64,000 nucleotides of DNA, taken from Strongylocentrotus droebachiensis (taxonomy: Eukaryota > Echinodermata > Echinoidea > Camarodonta > Strongylocentrotidae). The stretch is from contig JAVYIG010001037.1 of NCBI GenBank assembly GCA_035222895.1, positions 333,813-397,812 on the forward strand, in the 5' to 3' direction. Positions 59,001 through 64,000 of this stretch are shown here, one piece after another (the stretch's first letter is position 1; each line of letters opens with the position of its first letter). The position numbers and the translations under genes were made by a program. The notes under the pieces were generated by a model, which had not been told where the DNA came from, did not search any database, and was given only the letters and a program-made list of their open reading frames with translations.

Positions 59001-62000
59001 TTCATTTCATTTGCATAAAGTACCATAAATAATCAATGGAGCAAAATCTCAAAATTCTGTGTAGAATTTTAGTGTTCCAAATTTAGCTCTACCAGATAAG
59101 GCAAACCAAATCAAAATCGGTCAAGAAATGAGGGAGAAGAAGCAATTTTTGTTATTTTTGGAATAAATTTGCAAAAATTACCATAATTAATTAATGGAGA
59201 ACAATTTCAAAATTCTGTGTAGACCTTTAGTGTACCAAAGTTAGCTCTACGATATAAAGCAAACCAAATCAAAATCGGTCGAAATATGAAGGAGAAGAAG
59301 CATTTTTTGTGATTTTTAAATTATTTTTGGAATAAATTTGCATTATTATCATAATTAATCAATGGGAGTAAAATCTCAAAATTCTGTGTAGAACTTTAGT
59401 GTTCCAAATTTAGCTCTACCAGATAAGGCAAACCAAATCAAAATCGGTAAAGAAATGAGGGAGAAGAAGCAATTTTTGTTATTTTTGGAAAAAATTTGCA
59501 TAAATTACCATTATTAATTAATGGAGAACAATTTCAAAATTCGGTGTAGAAGTTTAGTGTACCAAAGTTAGCTCTACCAGATAAAGCAAACCAAATCAAA
59601 ATCGGTTGAGAAATGAAGGAGAAGAAGCATTTTTTGTGATTTCAAATAAATTTGCATAAATTAGCATAGATAATGAATTTCACGATTCTGTGTACAAGTT
59701 TTAAATCCCCCTCCTAGCCCTATCATATGAAACAATCAGAATCAAAATCGGTTGAAAAATAACGAAGCATTTTGAAAATCTTGATGATGCCACAACATAG
59801 TCCAAGTCTGTTGACCTGAAATGACCTTTGACCTTGACTTTGTAATCTGAAATTCTACTCACATGATTGGGGATACTTGATTACCCTATAGTCCAAGTTT
59901 CATTGACTCAGAACTTATAGTTTAAAAATTATATCAAAAATTCAAAAACTTAACCTTAGGTTAAGTTTTCGATGATGATGCTACAACATAGTCCAAGTCT
60001 GTTGACCTGAAATGACCTTTGACCTTGACTTTGTGATCTGAAATTCTACTCACATGATTGGGGATACTTGATTACCCTATAATCCAAGTTTCATTGACTA
60101 AGAACCTATACTTTAAAAATTATATCAAAAATTCAAAAACTTAACCTTAGGTTAAGTTTTTGATGTTGACGCCGTCGCCGCCGTCGCCGTCACCGGAAAA
60201 GCGGCGCCTATGTCTCGCTTTTTGCTATGCAGGCGAGACAAAAAAAGGAATTTATTAAAACGAAACTTACAACCACATGTGACACACTTCCAAAGCAGAA
60301 ATGTCTATTCCTCATGCTGGTATTTTCATATTAGGACCTATAGTTTATTTACAAGTACCGGTAGGTGGTTTTTTGTTGTTGTTGTAGTTGGTATTATCAG
60401 CGTTTCATTCTCTTTGAGAATATTTTTCTCTTCAAGTAAGTTTTAACCTTAGTTTTCTATTGAAGTAGTGATACAAATTTAAGGGCATTTGGTGTATGTT
60501 TAAAACATAATTAAGAAAATGTATTTTATGAAGAAAAAACGTACTACCGTAATTTAGCACAAAAAAACAGAATAATTCTGGGAAAAACGTAATGGTTGGC
60601 AGCTCTGCTTGTCCATTTCAAAATCTGGAGATTAGGATCAACACTAGGATATCATCACTTGGCATTGGTCCTCTAATACCATCCATAGACCTCAAGGGAT
60701 TTTACTTTTTTTAATCACACAAAACAACTGGACGTAATTTCTATCTACCCAAAAGGTGAAAAAATAGCTTGAAGTCAGCATATGCATTCATTTTAAAAGA
60801 AGAAAATTAATTATCCATTACTGATAGCACTACCTTAGGTTTTTTTTTATAACATCATGAATCTTCATTGTCATTTCCAAACCAAAACAACACACATCTC
60901 AGGAAAAGTATATTAGACTCATACAAACATTTTGGAAAATCATTCAAAGGCTTTTATATCACCTTTTCAAGATAAATATATGTATAACTGAAAAACTTCT
61001 AGTGATAGGCTTTAAAGTGGACGATGTAACTAACAATATGTTAAATCATATTTGTAACGTAGCACAGTATACAGTCTATCGAAATTATATAAAATGTTCA
61101 TTTAAAGGGAAAAAATACAGCGCAAATGCTTTATGGGTTGATTTTAAGTTAATGGTGAAATCAACTTTGGAAAGTGTAAGTAAGTATAAATTTGAAAAAA
61201 AGAAGCTCAAAAAATTCGATCAATGGTTGCTGTAAAACCTTGATTTATTTTTATTGTATGTATATATGTTATTGTTAATTAATACCTCGAAAGAGGATGA
61301 GAAAAAAAAATGTTAGGCTAGATACATACCTTTGCTGCTTTTTTAGTGGTTGGTTCCAGAGGTTTGTATTCTTCTTCGATCGGTATGGCCACTTCATGAG
61401 TACACCCCTCAAGACACTCCACATCATGGGTCTTCACCTGGGGTAGGATCTCTGCCAAACTGTGGGCGCAGAGGTCAAAGGTTATATTTTAATATCTGGT
61501 CAGAGTCACATATCAACTGATACAGAAATCGAAATTGTTAAACTTAATGATCAATTGCATTTATTAAAAGAGCAGTTTAATTTGTCCTTGAACAGTATGG
61601 CCATGTCATTAGTACATCCCTTCAGCCACTCCAAATCATAGGTCTTCAACACGGACAGGATCTCTAACAAACTGTGCACGCAGAAGTAATAAGTCATCTT
61701 TTATTATCCGGTCACCATCACTTAACTGGTACCAAAATATAACATTTAACCTAATAATATCTTGATTGTAATATTTTAAAATGGGAACCTTAATTACAGA
61801 CTGAGCAGTTTTTCACCTTTATTCAAACTTTTCAAAAGTTTGACTTTCCCAGACATATTGAGTCCATAAGAGGAGATTAGTTTTGAGGACATTCTCTAAA
61901 TATACAGGAGAGATAAGGCACTCCAGCAAAGCATAGAGAGTCAATGCTAATGCGCATTGACCTCTAGCACTGCACTACGTGTTAATAGGCAGCATTTGCA

Positions 62001-62412
62001 AACATGAATAGTCAATACACTCTTAATAGACAAATTCATGCCGATGTGCCTGATCGGCAAGTTTGACAGTAGACTTACATTTTGAATTTTTAAATTATTC
62101 TTTCTAACATCGGTAAGTTTAAAAATTTGTATTTTACTGCTATGTAGGTGCCATCAATTGTCACTAAAGTACTGATTTTGAGTGAAATCAGTTGAGTTTT
62201 GTACAGTGGTGTTTGAAATGTTGAGAATCAATAGCACAGCTTTTAATAAAAAGCCAGGATAGTAATGCACCTATGTGTGAGATAAGGCTGAGTCAACTTA
62301 CTTGAGTTCTTCTGTGATGAGAGATACTTTGGGCCTCTTGACTTCTGCAGGGTCAGAGGTCGATGAACTCTCAGCAGGTCTCTTATTTGAAGAGCTGCCT
62401 AAAGCTTCATTA
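35387..62412 (-). CDS. MTREX: MTR4/MTREX (SKIV2L2), nuclear exosome DExH-box RNA helicase (21 exons, N-terminal exon outside)
   Basis: Twenty-one GT-AG exons on the minus strand, all phase-consistent, give about 989 residues; roughly the first 70 lie beyond the window. In order: KRPAES and KRPKVSL (N-terminal basic patch); Walker [84 protein letters not shown]; the arch/KOW region with PGRLLK and FGWGVVVNF; and the helical C-terminal domain ending [12 protein letters not shown] and [13 protein letters not shown]4 unwinds RNA 3' to 5' and feeds it to the nuclear exosome (TRAMP/NEXT complexes, 5.8S rRNA processing). Similarity to human MTREX is high along the whole length, and SKI2 is excluded by the KOW and C-terminal matches. 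Three of its exons have partial duplicated copies in adjacent introns. Confidence 0.97.
35675..36122 (-). repeat. Tandem copies of exon t end plus donor and intron
   Basis: CTTCTGCAAACTTGTTCTCC plus AGTTC, the reverse of exon t's last codons, recurs exactly at 35823 and 35952. Each is followed by donor-like AC and by shared intron sequence (CAGTTGCTACATAT and CTCCTAATGAGATTACCAGA). The decoy at 35821 reads GTAAGT, closer to consensus than the real GTAGGT donor. Confidence 0.92.
36123..36390 (-). CDS. MTREX: MTREX exon t
   Basis: Acceptor TCTACAG, donor GTAGGT, phase 0 to 1. It encodes [40 protein letters not shown] and [17 protein letters not shown]. The end of this exon and its donor are copied twice in the downstream intron. 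Confidence 0.96.
36530..36691 (+). repeat. ATT-tail SINE fragment
   Basis: GGAATGCTCCCCAGAGAGTG, GGGTAAGCCTGAATCCGATG and a GTTATTATCATTA tail match the reverse of 47346-47674. Confidence 0.75.
36694..37201. mobile_element. TTA-flanked MITE next to an MTREX splice donor
   Basis: GGCCTAAAATAAAAACTT at left and AAGTTTTTATTTTAGGCC at right, with TTA on both sides (36691-36693, 37202-37204). TGCCCTTTGGGTGCC-like subterminal words also occur at 49137-49291. Confidence 0.82.
37215..37377 (-). CDS. MTREX: MTREX exon s
   Basis: Acceptor TATGCAG, donor GTAGGG, phase 2 to 0. It encodes [20 protein letters not shown] and [21 protein letters not shown]-flanked MITE ends about 10-14 bp beyond the donor. 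Confidence 0.95.
37642..38164. mobile_element. TA-flanked element carrying a LINE RT fragment (copy 3)
   Basis: CCGTAATTAACGTTGTATAA and ACACCGTTAATTACGG are flanked by TA. The minus-strand interior carries [12 protein letters not shown] followed by a frame-broken LINE piece. It is oriented opposite to copy 1. Confidence 0.82.
38214..38398 (+). repeat. tRNA-derived SINE, third family
   Basis: GGCTTAGTGGTAGAGCAAAG (A box) and GGGTTCAAAACC (B box), then GGTAAGGCATTAATCTTCAT, with a tail AAAACAAACAAAAAAATAAA. Confidence 0.78.
38478..38732 (-). repeat. ATT-tail SINE (reverse)
   Basis: Begins AATAATAATATTGGATATTT with TATAGCGCAC; ends GGCGGGACTCGAACCGCGGA and CCTGTGATCCACAG. Confidence 0.8.
38787..38950 (-). 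CDS. MTREX: MTREX exon r (C-terminal domain)
   Basis: Acceptor TGTACAG, donor GTATGT, phase 0 to 2. It encodes [40 protein letters not shown] and KGRVACEIS. Confidence 0.95.
39305..39370 (+). repeat. Type D MITE right-end fragment
   Basis: TTGTTATTGATAACAGGTTT and AATGAAACAGGGCCCAGG match the end of 57946-58102. Confidence 0.6.
39479..39712 (-). repeat. tRNA-derived SINE, second family (reverse copy)
   Basis: Reverse complement of the 3513-3733 element, with B box GGGTTCGAACCCCGG and A box TTGGCTCAGTCAGTAGAGCG both intact. Confidence 0.82.
39805..39900 (-). CDS. MTREX: MTREX exon q
   Basis: Acceptor CTGTAG, donor GTAAGA, 32 codons. It encodes [20 protein letters not shown] and [12 protein letters not shown]. 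Confidence 0.95.
40500..40720 (-). repeat. Diverged ATT-tail SINE (reverse)
   Basis: CATATTATTATCCTGGTCAT, CTCCACTCCCTGGGGAGTAT and GACATTAGTGCC match the family. The head is degraded. Confidence 0.65.
40792..40884 (-). CDS. MTREX: MTREX exon p
   Basis: Acceptor TTGTAG, donor GTAAGG, 31 codons. It encodes [20 protein letters not shown] and [11 protein letters not shown]. Confidence 0.95.
40960..41440 (+). repeat. Pyrimidine-rich CT/CCT tract in MTREX intron
   Basis: Long CTCC and TCTC runs including a C17-like run near 41380. Open frames are compositional. CTTTATCTCTTACACTCTTT recurs in similar form at 41180, suggesting a 200-bp duplication. Confidence 0.75.
41563..41673 (-). CDS. MTREX: MTREX exon o
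   Basis: Acceptor TTGCAG, donor GTAGGT, 37 codons. It encodes [20 protein letters not shown] and [17 protein letters not shown]. Confidence 0.95.
42199..42399 (-). CDS. MTREX: MTREX exon n (KOW core)
   Basis: Donor GTGAGC, phase 0. It encodes [35 protein letters not shown] and EGEKGEMT. The acceptor CTTTAAG is formed at the edge of a TTAA-flanked MITE: the TTAA target copy supplies the A of the AG. Confidence 0.95.
42401..42908. mobile_element. TTAA-flanked MITE abutting an MTREX acceptor
   Basis: TTAAAGGTAATACATAGTTT plus TGG at left and CCAAAACTTTCTAATACCTT plus TAA at right. The left TTAA lies next to exon n, so the acceptor reads from element sequence into the exon. Confidence 0.82.
43196..43282 (-). 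pseudogene. Intronic duplicate of the MTREX exon m 3' boundary
   Basis: 43257-43282 matches exon bases 43871-43896 at 24 of 26 positions. Both are preceded on the plus strand by AAAGCAATTACACT (43197 and 43812), so the copy includes flanking intron. The donor AC is not kept. Confidence 0.82.
43329..43693 (-). mobile_element. Copy of the 54613-54999 element, reversed
   Basis: AAAGGCATTGTTTAACAATG, CTTTGAGTGACC and AATATCTTGATAATCAGACA with GGCGATCGG match 54613-54999 in reverse. The ends are degraded. Confidence 0.78.
43700..43800 (+). repeat. LINE-like 3' tail
   Basis: TGTCATGTGTTTTTTAATAA followed by ACTGAACTGAACC is a short tandem tail typical of LINE ends. It is a weak call. Confidence 0.45.
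43867..44039 (-). CDS. MTREX: MTREX exon m (arch start)
   Basis: Acceptor GATACAG, donor GTGAGC, phase 1 to 0. It encodes [35 protein letters not shown] and [12 protein letters not shown]. Its last 26 coding bases recur at 43257-43282. Confidence 0.95.
44455..44645 (-). repeat. Repeat shared with 15388-15560
   Basis: CTACTTGTAGCTACTTGCTC, AGAAAACAATGCCTAA and GATAGCCACCTGTCAGTGAC occur in both places with similar spacing. Confidence 0.75.
44668..44944. mobile_element. Inverted-repeat element
   Basis: TTTCCACACTAC and CTGGCAGAAGGGCGTTAGC at left are mirrored by GCTAATGCCCTTCTGCCAG and AATGTGGAAA at right. Confidence 0.65.
45250..45473 (+). repeat. LINE 3' end with TTGAA tail
   Basis: ATATTAATAAACCGAAATTG followed by AATTGAATTGAATTGAAT is a classic LINE tandem tail. 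It ends 6 bp from the donor of MTREX exon l. Confidence 0.7.
45479..45629 (-). CDS. MTREX: MTREX exon l
   Basis: Acceptor CCCACAG, donor GTAAGT, phase 0 to 1. It encodes [20 protein letters not shown] and [25 protein letters not shown] 3' tail ends within 10 bp of its donor. Confidence 0.95.
45735..45822. mobile_element. Half copy of the CCTCAAAAAGTT MITE
   Basis: GATTATGCCCTGACAAG, TCAATCAAACTTAAGTTTC and AACTTTTTTGAGGGGTGT match the right half of 33243-33440. Confidence 0.6.
45911..46036 (-). CDS. MTREX: MTREX exon k (motif VI)
   Basis: Acceptor TCAACAG, donor GTAATT, 42 codons. It encodes [20 protein letters not shown] and [14 protein letters not shown], the arginine-finger motif. Confidence 0.96.
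46097..46404. mobile_element. GTTTCACAAAG MITE (type A, degraded ends)
   Basis: AAAGATCCTAAGTCGAACTT at left, CCAACTTAGGATCTTTATGA then a C run at right, with the interior shared with other type A copies. Confidence 0.8.
46661..46870 (+). repeat. tRNA-derived SINE, third family, AAAC tail
   Basis: GAGGCGTGATGGCTCAGTCG (A box), GCCTGGTTCTAAACC (B box), GGTAAGGCATTAATCTTCAT, and a tail ACAAACAAACAAACAAACAA. Confidence 0.82.
47111..47323 (-). CDS. MTREX: MTREX exon j (motifs IV, V)
   Basis: Acceptor GTATCAG, donor GTGAGT, 71 codons. It encodes [40 protein letters not shown] and [10 protein letters not shown]. Confidence 0.96.
47346..47674 (-). repeat. ATT-tail SINE, full-length reverse copy
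   Basis: Tail AGGATAATAAAAATAGTTC, body CCCCGGTCATCGGATTCAGG, and the reversed head GGCGGGACTTGAACCGCAGA and CCACTCGACCACAACACC. It adjoins exon j. Confidence 0.83.
48530..48741 (-). CDS. MTREX: MTREX exon i (RecA2 start)
   Basis: Acceptor CTCACCAG, donor GTAAAG, phase 1 to 0. It encodes [40 protein letters not shown] and [11 protein letters not shown]. Confidence 0.96.
48780..49440 (+). repeat. Tandem duplication about 540 bp apart in MTREX intron
   Basis: GTGGGGCCTTCATAC, GTTGTTGGCTTT and GGAGTTAAAACGG-like words occur at 48785-48900 and 49325-49440. Confidence 0.65.
49137..49291. mobile_element. Short copy of the GGCCTAAAA MITE
   Basis: AGGGCCTAAAAAAATTAATT with GTATTGCCCTTTGCGAC at left and AAAGGGCAATACACCAC with TTTTTTTGGCC at right. 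Confidence 0.7.
49636..49738 (-). CDS. MTREX: MTREX exon h
   Basis: Acceptor ATGACAG, donor GTAATG, phase 0 to 1. It encodes [20 protein letters not shown] and [12 protein letters not shown], the Gly/Lys linker between RecA domains. Confidence 0.94.
50020..50067 (+). repeat. GAA trinucleotide repeat
   Basis: About fourteen AAG units in a row. Confidence 0.95.
50325..50585 (+). repeat. ATT-tail SINE-related segment (forward)
   Basis: CGCGGTTCGAGTCCCACTGC (B box), GACAAGACATTAATCTATAT, CCACTCTCCACCCAGGTGAG and GGTAGCTCGGCTCAAGCA. Confidence 0.65.
50687..50982. mobile_element. GTTTCACAAAG MITE (type B)
   Basis: CCAGGGGAGTGTTTCACAAA at left and AGTCTTTGTGAAACACCCCC plus TG at right. Collinear with 25195-25481. 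Confidence 0.83.
51057..51155 (-). CDS. MTREX: MTREX exon g
   Basis: Acceptor GTTACAG, donor GTAAGG, 33 codons. It encodes [20 protein letters not shown] and [13 protein letters not shown]. Confidence 0.96.
51385..51810. mobile_element. GGTCTA-repeat element with inverted ends
   Basis: GTCTACAACCAGTT at left and AACTGGCTGCAGAC at right are inverted. The interior repeats loose TTTGGTCTAAT words every 14-20 bp. The right quarter (51690 on) is the complementary orientation. Confidence 0.7.
51853..53729. mobile_element. 1.9-kb element with TIR CTCATTCGCGACAAT
   Basis: CTCATTCGCGACAAT at 51853 is inverted as ATTGTCGCGAATGAG ending 53729. The interior has CpG-rich stretches, a small minisatellite and no clear transposase. 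Confidence 0.65.
52412..52515 (+). repeat. Minisatellite of about 38 bp
   Basis: GTGATTGGATGTGTGTATGA and GCTTGTGTATGCC repeat about two and a half times. Confidence 0.85.
53930..54150 (+). repeat. LINE 3' end with ATAA tail
   Basis: GGCTACCCTGACAAAAGATT followed by ATAAATAAATAAATAC is the pattern of a CR1/L2-like LINE 3' end. It ends 13 bp from the donor of MTREX exon f. Confidence 0.65.
54163..54287 (-). CDS. MTREX: MTREX exon f (SAT motif)
   Basis: Acceptor TCTCAG, donor GTGAGC, phase 1 to 0. It encodes [20 protein letters not shown] and [20 protein letters not shown]. Confidence 0.96.
54318..54518 (-). repeat. tRNA-derived SINE, third family (reverse)
   Basis: GTATCGAACCCGGGTCACCG and CACTGCTCTACCGACTGAGC are the reversed head. 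CTTGTTAGTAAGCAACCAG is the reversed body. Confidence 0.8.
54613..54999. mobile_element. TTAA-flanked element
   Basis: TTAAAGGGATTAGGTATAAG at left and GATGCCTTTAA at right. A reversed copy is at 43329-43693. Confidence 0.78.
55421..55511 (-). CDS. MTREX: MTREX exon e (DEIH box)
   Basis: Acceptor ATTTCAG, donor GTGAGT, phase 0 to 1. It encodes [20 protein letters not shown] and [10 protein letters not shown], the Walker B motif. Confidence 0.96.
55757..56898. mobile_element. TTAA-flanked element with internal 75-bp satellite
   Basis: Left TTAAAGGGACTTTGTAAC; right GAGTCACTATAAA. The sequence on both sides is continuous with an uninterrupted relative at 48953-49150 (GACACATTAACCTTTCATC), which gives the empty site with a single TTAA. 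Confidence 0.83.
55761..56405 (+). repeat. 75-bp tandem repeat (about 9 copies)
   Basis: GGGACTTTGTAACATTGTTC, AGATGAGAGATAGTGGTGCT and AAGGTAGTGACTTCAATGCT repeat in near-perfect units. 75 is a multiple of three, so a 195-codon frame stays open, but nothing marks it as a gene. Confidence 0.95.
57263..57437 (-). CDS. MTREX: MTREX exon d (motifs Ia, Ib)
   Basis: Acceptor TGTACAG, donor GTAAAA, phase 2 to 0. It encodes [38 protein letters not shown] and [20 protein letters not shown]. Confidence 0.96.
57565..57782. mobile_element. TTAA-flanked palindromic MITE
   Basis: TTAAGTGCCTCGTTACAAAT at left and ATTTGTAATGAGGCACTTAA at right. The interior TAATTGTATTTCAATAGTCA is mirrored near the other end. 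Confidence 0.87.
57946..58102. mobile_element. GTTTCACAAA MITE (type D)
   Basis: CTGGGCTCTGTTTCACAAAA at left and AAATGAAACAGGGCCCAGG at right. Confidence 0.8.
58499..58611 (-). CDS. MTREX: MTREX exon c (Walker A)
   Basis: Acceptor TTTCCAG, donor GTAAGA, phase 0 to 2. It encodes [20 protein letters not shown] and [17 protein letters not shown], with the ATP-binding P-loop. Confidence 0.96.
58761..60607. mobile_element. hAT-like element with 6-bp duplication, carrying a nested insert
   Basis: CAGAGCTGCCAACC at left and GGTTGGCAGCTCTG at right, with CTTGTC outside both ends. The ends relate it to 23744-24173. A second inverted pair (58850-60239) lies inside. Confidence 0.83.
58850..60239. mobile_element. 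Nested element with TIR GTCTCGCCTGCATA
   Basis: GTCTCGCCTGCATAACG at left and GCTATGCAGGCGAGAC at right. It contains four diverged units of about 150-170 bp (59025-59650, core TTAGCTCTACCAGATAA and CAAACCAAATCAAAATCGGT) and a 190-bp pair (59780-60160, core CCAAGTCTGTTGACCTGAAA). Confidence 0.75.
61000..61310 (+). repeat. LINE ORF2 C-terminal remnant and 3' UTR
   Basis: A 77-codon frame with [20 protein letters not shown] and [18 protein letters not shown] resembles the tail of non-LTR retrotransposon ORF2. The rest of the element is absent (5' truncated). Confidence 0.5.
61330..61459 (-). CDS. MTREX: MTREX exon b
   Basis: Acceptor CCCACAG, donor GTATGT, phase 2 to 0. It encodes [20 protein letters not shown] and [17 protein letters not shown] decayed duplicate lies 5' of it at 61581-61671. 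Confidence 0.95.
61581..61671 (-). pseudogene. Decayed duplicate of MTREX exon b
   Basis: Reads [20 protein letters not shown] then [10 protein letters not shown], aligning residue for residue with exon b. The acceptor context (CACAG before TTTGTTAGAG) is kept but no donor GT is present at the matching place. Flanking intron (61672-61745) also matches the sequence beside exon b, so about 200 bp was duplicated. Confidence 0.88.
61760..62290. other. MTREX intron, nothing recognised
   Basis: AT-rich intron between the decayed exon b copy and exon a, with no repeat or gene signal found. Confidence 0.6.
62302..62412 (-). CDS. MTREX: MTREX exon a (N-terminal, basic)
   Basis: Acceptor CCAG, donor GTAAGT, phase 2 to 2. 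It encodes [15 protein letters not shown] and [16 protein letters not shown], aligning with the human PRIEESITEDL region. The intron upstream is the 19-bp satellite. Confidence 0.88.
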
Positions 62413-62454
62413 CTGGAAGAAAGAGATATAAAGAGAGAGGTAAAAAGAGCGCAG

Positions 62455-64000
62455 AGAGATACAGAAGATAGAAAGAGGAACAGAAGATGGAAAGGGAAAC
62501 ACAAGATGGAAAGGGGAACACAAGATGGAAAGGGGAACACAAGATGGAAAGGGGAACACAAGATGGAAAGGGAAACACAAGATATAAAGGGGAACACTAG
62601 ATGGAAAGGGGAACACAAGATGGAAAGGGAAACACAAGATAGAAAGGGGGAACATAAGATGGAAAAGGGAACACAAGATAGAAATGAGAACACAAGATAG
62701 AAAGAGGAAAACAAGATGGAAAGAGGAACACAAGATGGAAAAGGGAACACAAGATGGAAAGGGGAACACAAGATGGAAAGGGGAACACAAGATGGAAAGG
62801 GGAACACAAGATGGAAAGGGGAACACAAGATGGAAAGGGGAACACAAGATGGAAAGGGGAACACAAGATGGAAAGGGGAACACAAGATGGAAAGGGGAAC
62901 ACAAGATAGAAAGGGGAACACAAGATGGAAAGGGGAACATAAGATGGAAAGGGGAACACAAGATGGAAAGGGAAACACAAGATATAAAGGGGAACACAAG
63001 ATGGAAAGGGGAACACAAGATGGAAAGGGGAACACAAGATATAAAGGGGAACACAAGATGGAAAGGGGAACACAAGATGGAAAGGGGAATAGAAGATGGA
63101 AAGGGGAACAGAAGATAGAAAGGGGAACACAAGATGGAAAGGGGAACACAAGATGGAAAGGGGAACACAAGATGGAAAGGGGAACACAAGATGGAAAGGG
63201 GAACACAAGATGGAAAGGGGAACACAAGATAGAAAGGGGAACACAAGATAGAAAGGGGAACACAAGATGGAAAGGGGAACACAATATGGAAAGGGGAACA
63301 CAAGATAGAAAGGGGAACACAAGATATAAAGGGGAACACAAGATAGAAAGGGGAACACAAGATAGAAAGGGGAACACAAGATGGAAAGGGGAACACAAGA
63401 TGGAAAGGGGAACACAAGATGGAAAGGGGAACACAAGATGGAAAGGGGAACACAAGATGGAAAGGGGAACACAAGATAGAAAGGGGAACACAAGATGGAA
63501 AGGGGAACACAAGATGGAAAGGGAAACACAAGATATAAAGGGGAACACAAGATGGAAAGGGGAACACAAGATGGAAAGGGGAACACAAGATATAAAGGGA
63601 AACACAAGATAGAAAGGGGAACACAAGATGGAAAGGGGAACACAAGATGGAAAGGGGAACACAAGATGGAAAGGGGAACACAAGATGGAAAGGGGAATAG
63701 AAGATGGAAAGGGGAACAGAAGATGGAAAGGGGAACACAAGATGGAAAGGGGAACACAAGATGGAAAGGGGAACACAAGATGGAAAGGGGAACACAAGAT
63801 GGAAAGGGGGAACACAAGATGGAAAGGGGAACACAAGATGGAAAGGGGAACACAAGATGGAAAGGGGAACACAAGATGGAAAGGGGAACATAAGATGGAA
63901 AGGGGAACACAAGATGGAAAGGGAAACACAAGATATAAAGGGGAACACAAGATGGAAAGGGGAACACAAGATGGAAAGGGGAACACAAGATATAAAGGGG
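62455..64000. repeat. 19-bp minisatellite, about 81 copies, runs off the window
   Basis: Unit GATGGAAAGGGGAACACAA with few variants (GATAGAAAGG, GATATAAAGG). It lies in the MTREX intron upstream of exon a. Period 19 makes every frame cycle over 57 bp; lack of stop words leaves all three minus frames and several plus frames open, producing spurious ORFs of up to 562 codons. Confidence 0.97.

Noticed and set aside
62298-63988. Reading frames up to 562 codons on both strands
   Set aside because: They are produced by the 19-bp satellite lacking stop words. Only 62302-62412 is coding, as an MTREX exon.
1-64000. LTR retroelement, virus-derived or toxin-gene remains
   Set aside because: No long terminal repeats, capsid, envelope, integrase or protease signatures were recognised. 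The reverse-transcriptase pieces found are of the non-LTR (LINE) type.

Overview
The window is invertebrate nuclear DNA. It has two large intron-rich genes lying tail to tail, and the introns are packed with short non-autonomous transposons, tRNA-derived SINEs, LINE 3' ends and satellites. Gene content and repeat style suggest a deuterostome invertebrate, most likely an echinoderm such as a sea urchin. That placement is inferred from general resemblance and was not tested by any search.

Gene 1 (+ strand, enters at base 1, stop at 29210-29212) is a LAP-family scaffold protein of the ERBIN / LRRC7 (densin) type. It has consecutive 23-residue leucine-rich repeats, a LAP-specific domain, a long disordered region carried mostly by one 3,060-bp exon, and a single C-terminal PDZ domain. 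I placed 19 exons with consensus splice sites and consistent phases, giving about 1,856 codons in the window; the first exons lie to the left. These proteins act at the basolateral or postsynaptic membrane.

Gene 2 (- strand, first visible exon 62302-62412, stop at 35387-35389) is MTR4/MTREX (SKIV2L2), the DExH RNA helicase of the nuclear exosome. I placed 21 exons, all phase-consistent, giving about 989 residues and lacking only roughly the first 70. Walker A, DEIH, SAT and the QxxGRxGR motif are all visible, as are the arch/KOW region and the helical C-terminal domain. The two genes have unrelated roles and simply converge; 29213-35386 lies between their stop codons.

Four structural themes stand out. 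(1) Exon pieces are locally duplicated. The terminal PDZ exon of gene 1 has expanded into seven and a half 120-bp units, with older decayed copies behind. In MTREX there is a decayed copy of one whole exon, one extra copy of an exon end, and two extra copies of another exon end with its splice donor. (2) Transposon ends sit directly on splice sites: at the acceptors of gene 1 exon 11425-11627 and MTREX exon 42199-42399, and within about 15 bp of the donor of MTREX exon 37215-37377. (3) Many complete small DNA transposons can be delimited by terminal inverted repeats and target duplications: a TTAA group, a TA group carrying LINE reverse-transcriptase fragments, a CCWGG-targeting group beginning GTGTTTCACAAAG, a 6-bp-duplication group, and one with a 7-bp duplication. 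(4) Satellites include an 81-odd copy 19-bp array at the right edge that is open on both strands, and a 75-bp array inside a TTAA element.

I found no operon, CRISPR array, rRNA, functional tRNA gene, LTR element or virus-derived sequence. I see no convincing new multi-gene system. The most interesting material is the exon-fragment duplication and the transposon-splice-site relationships.
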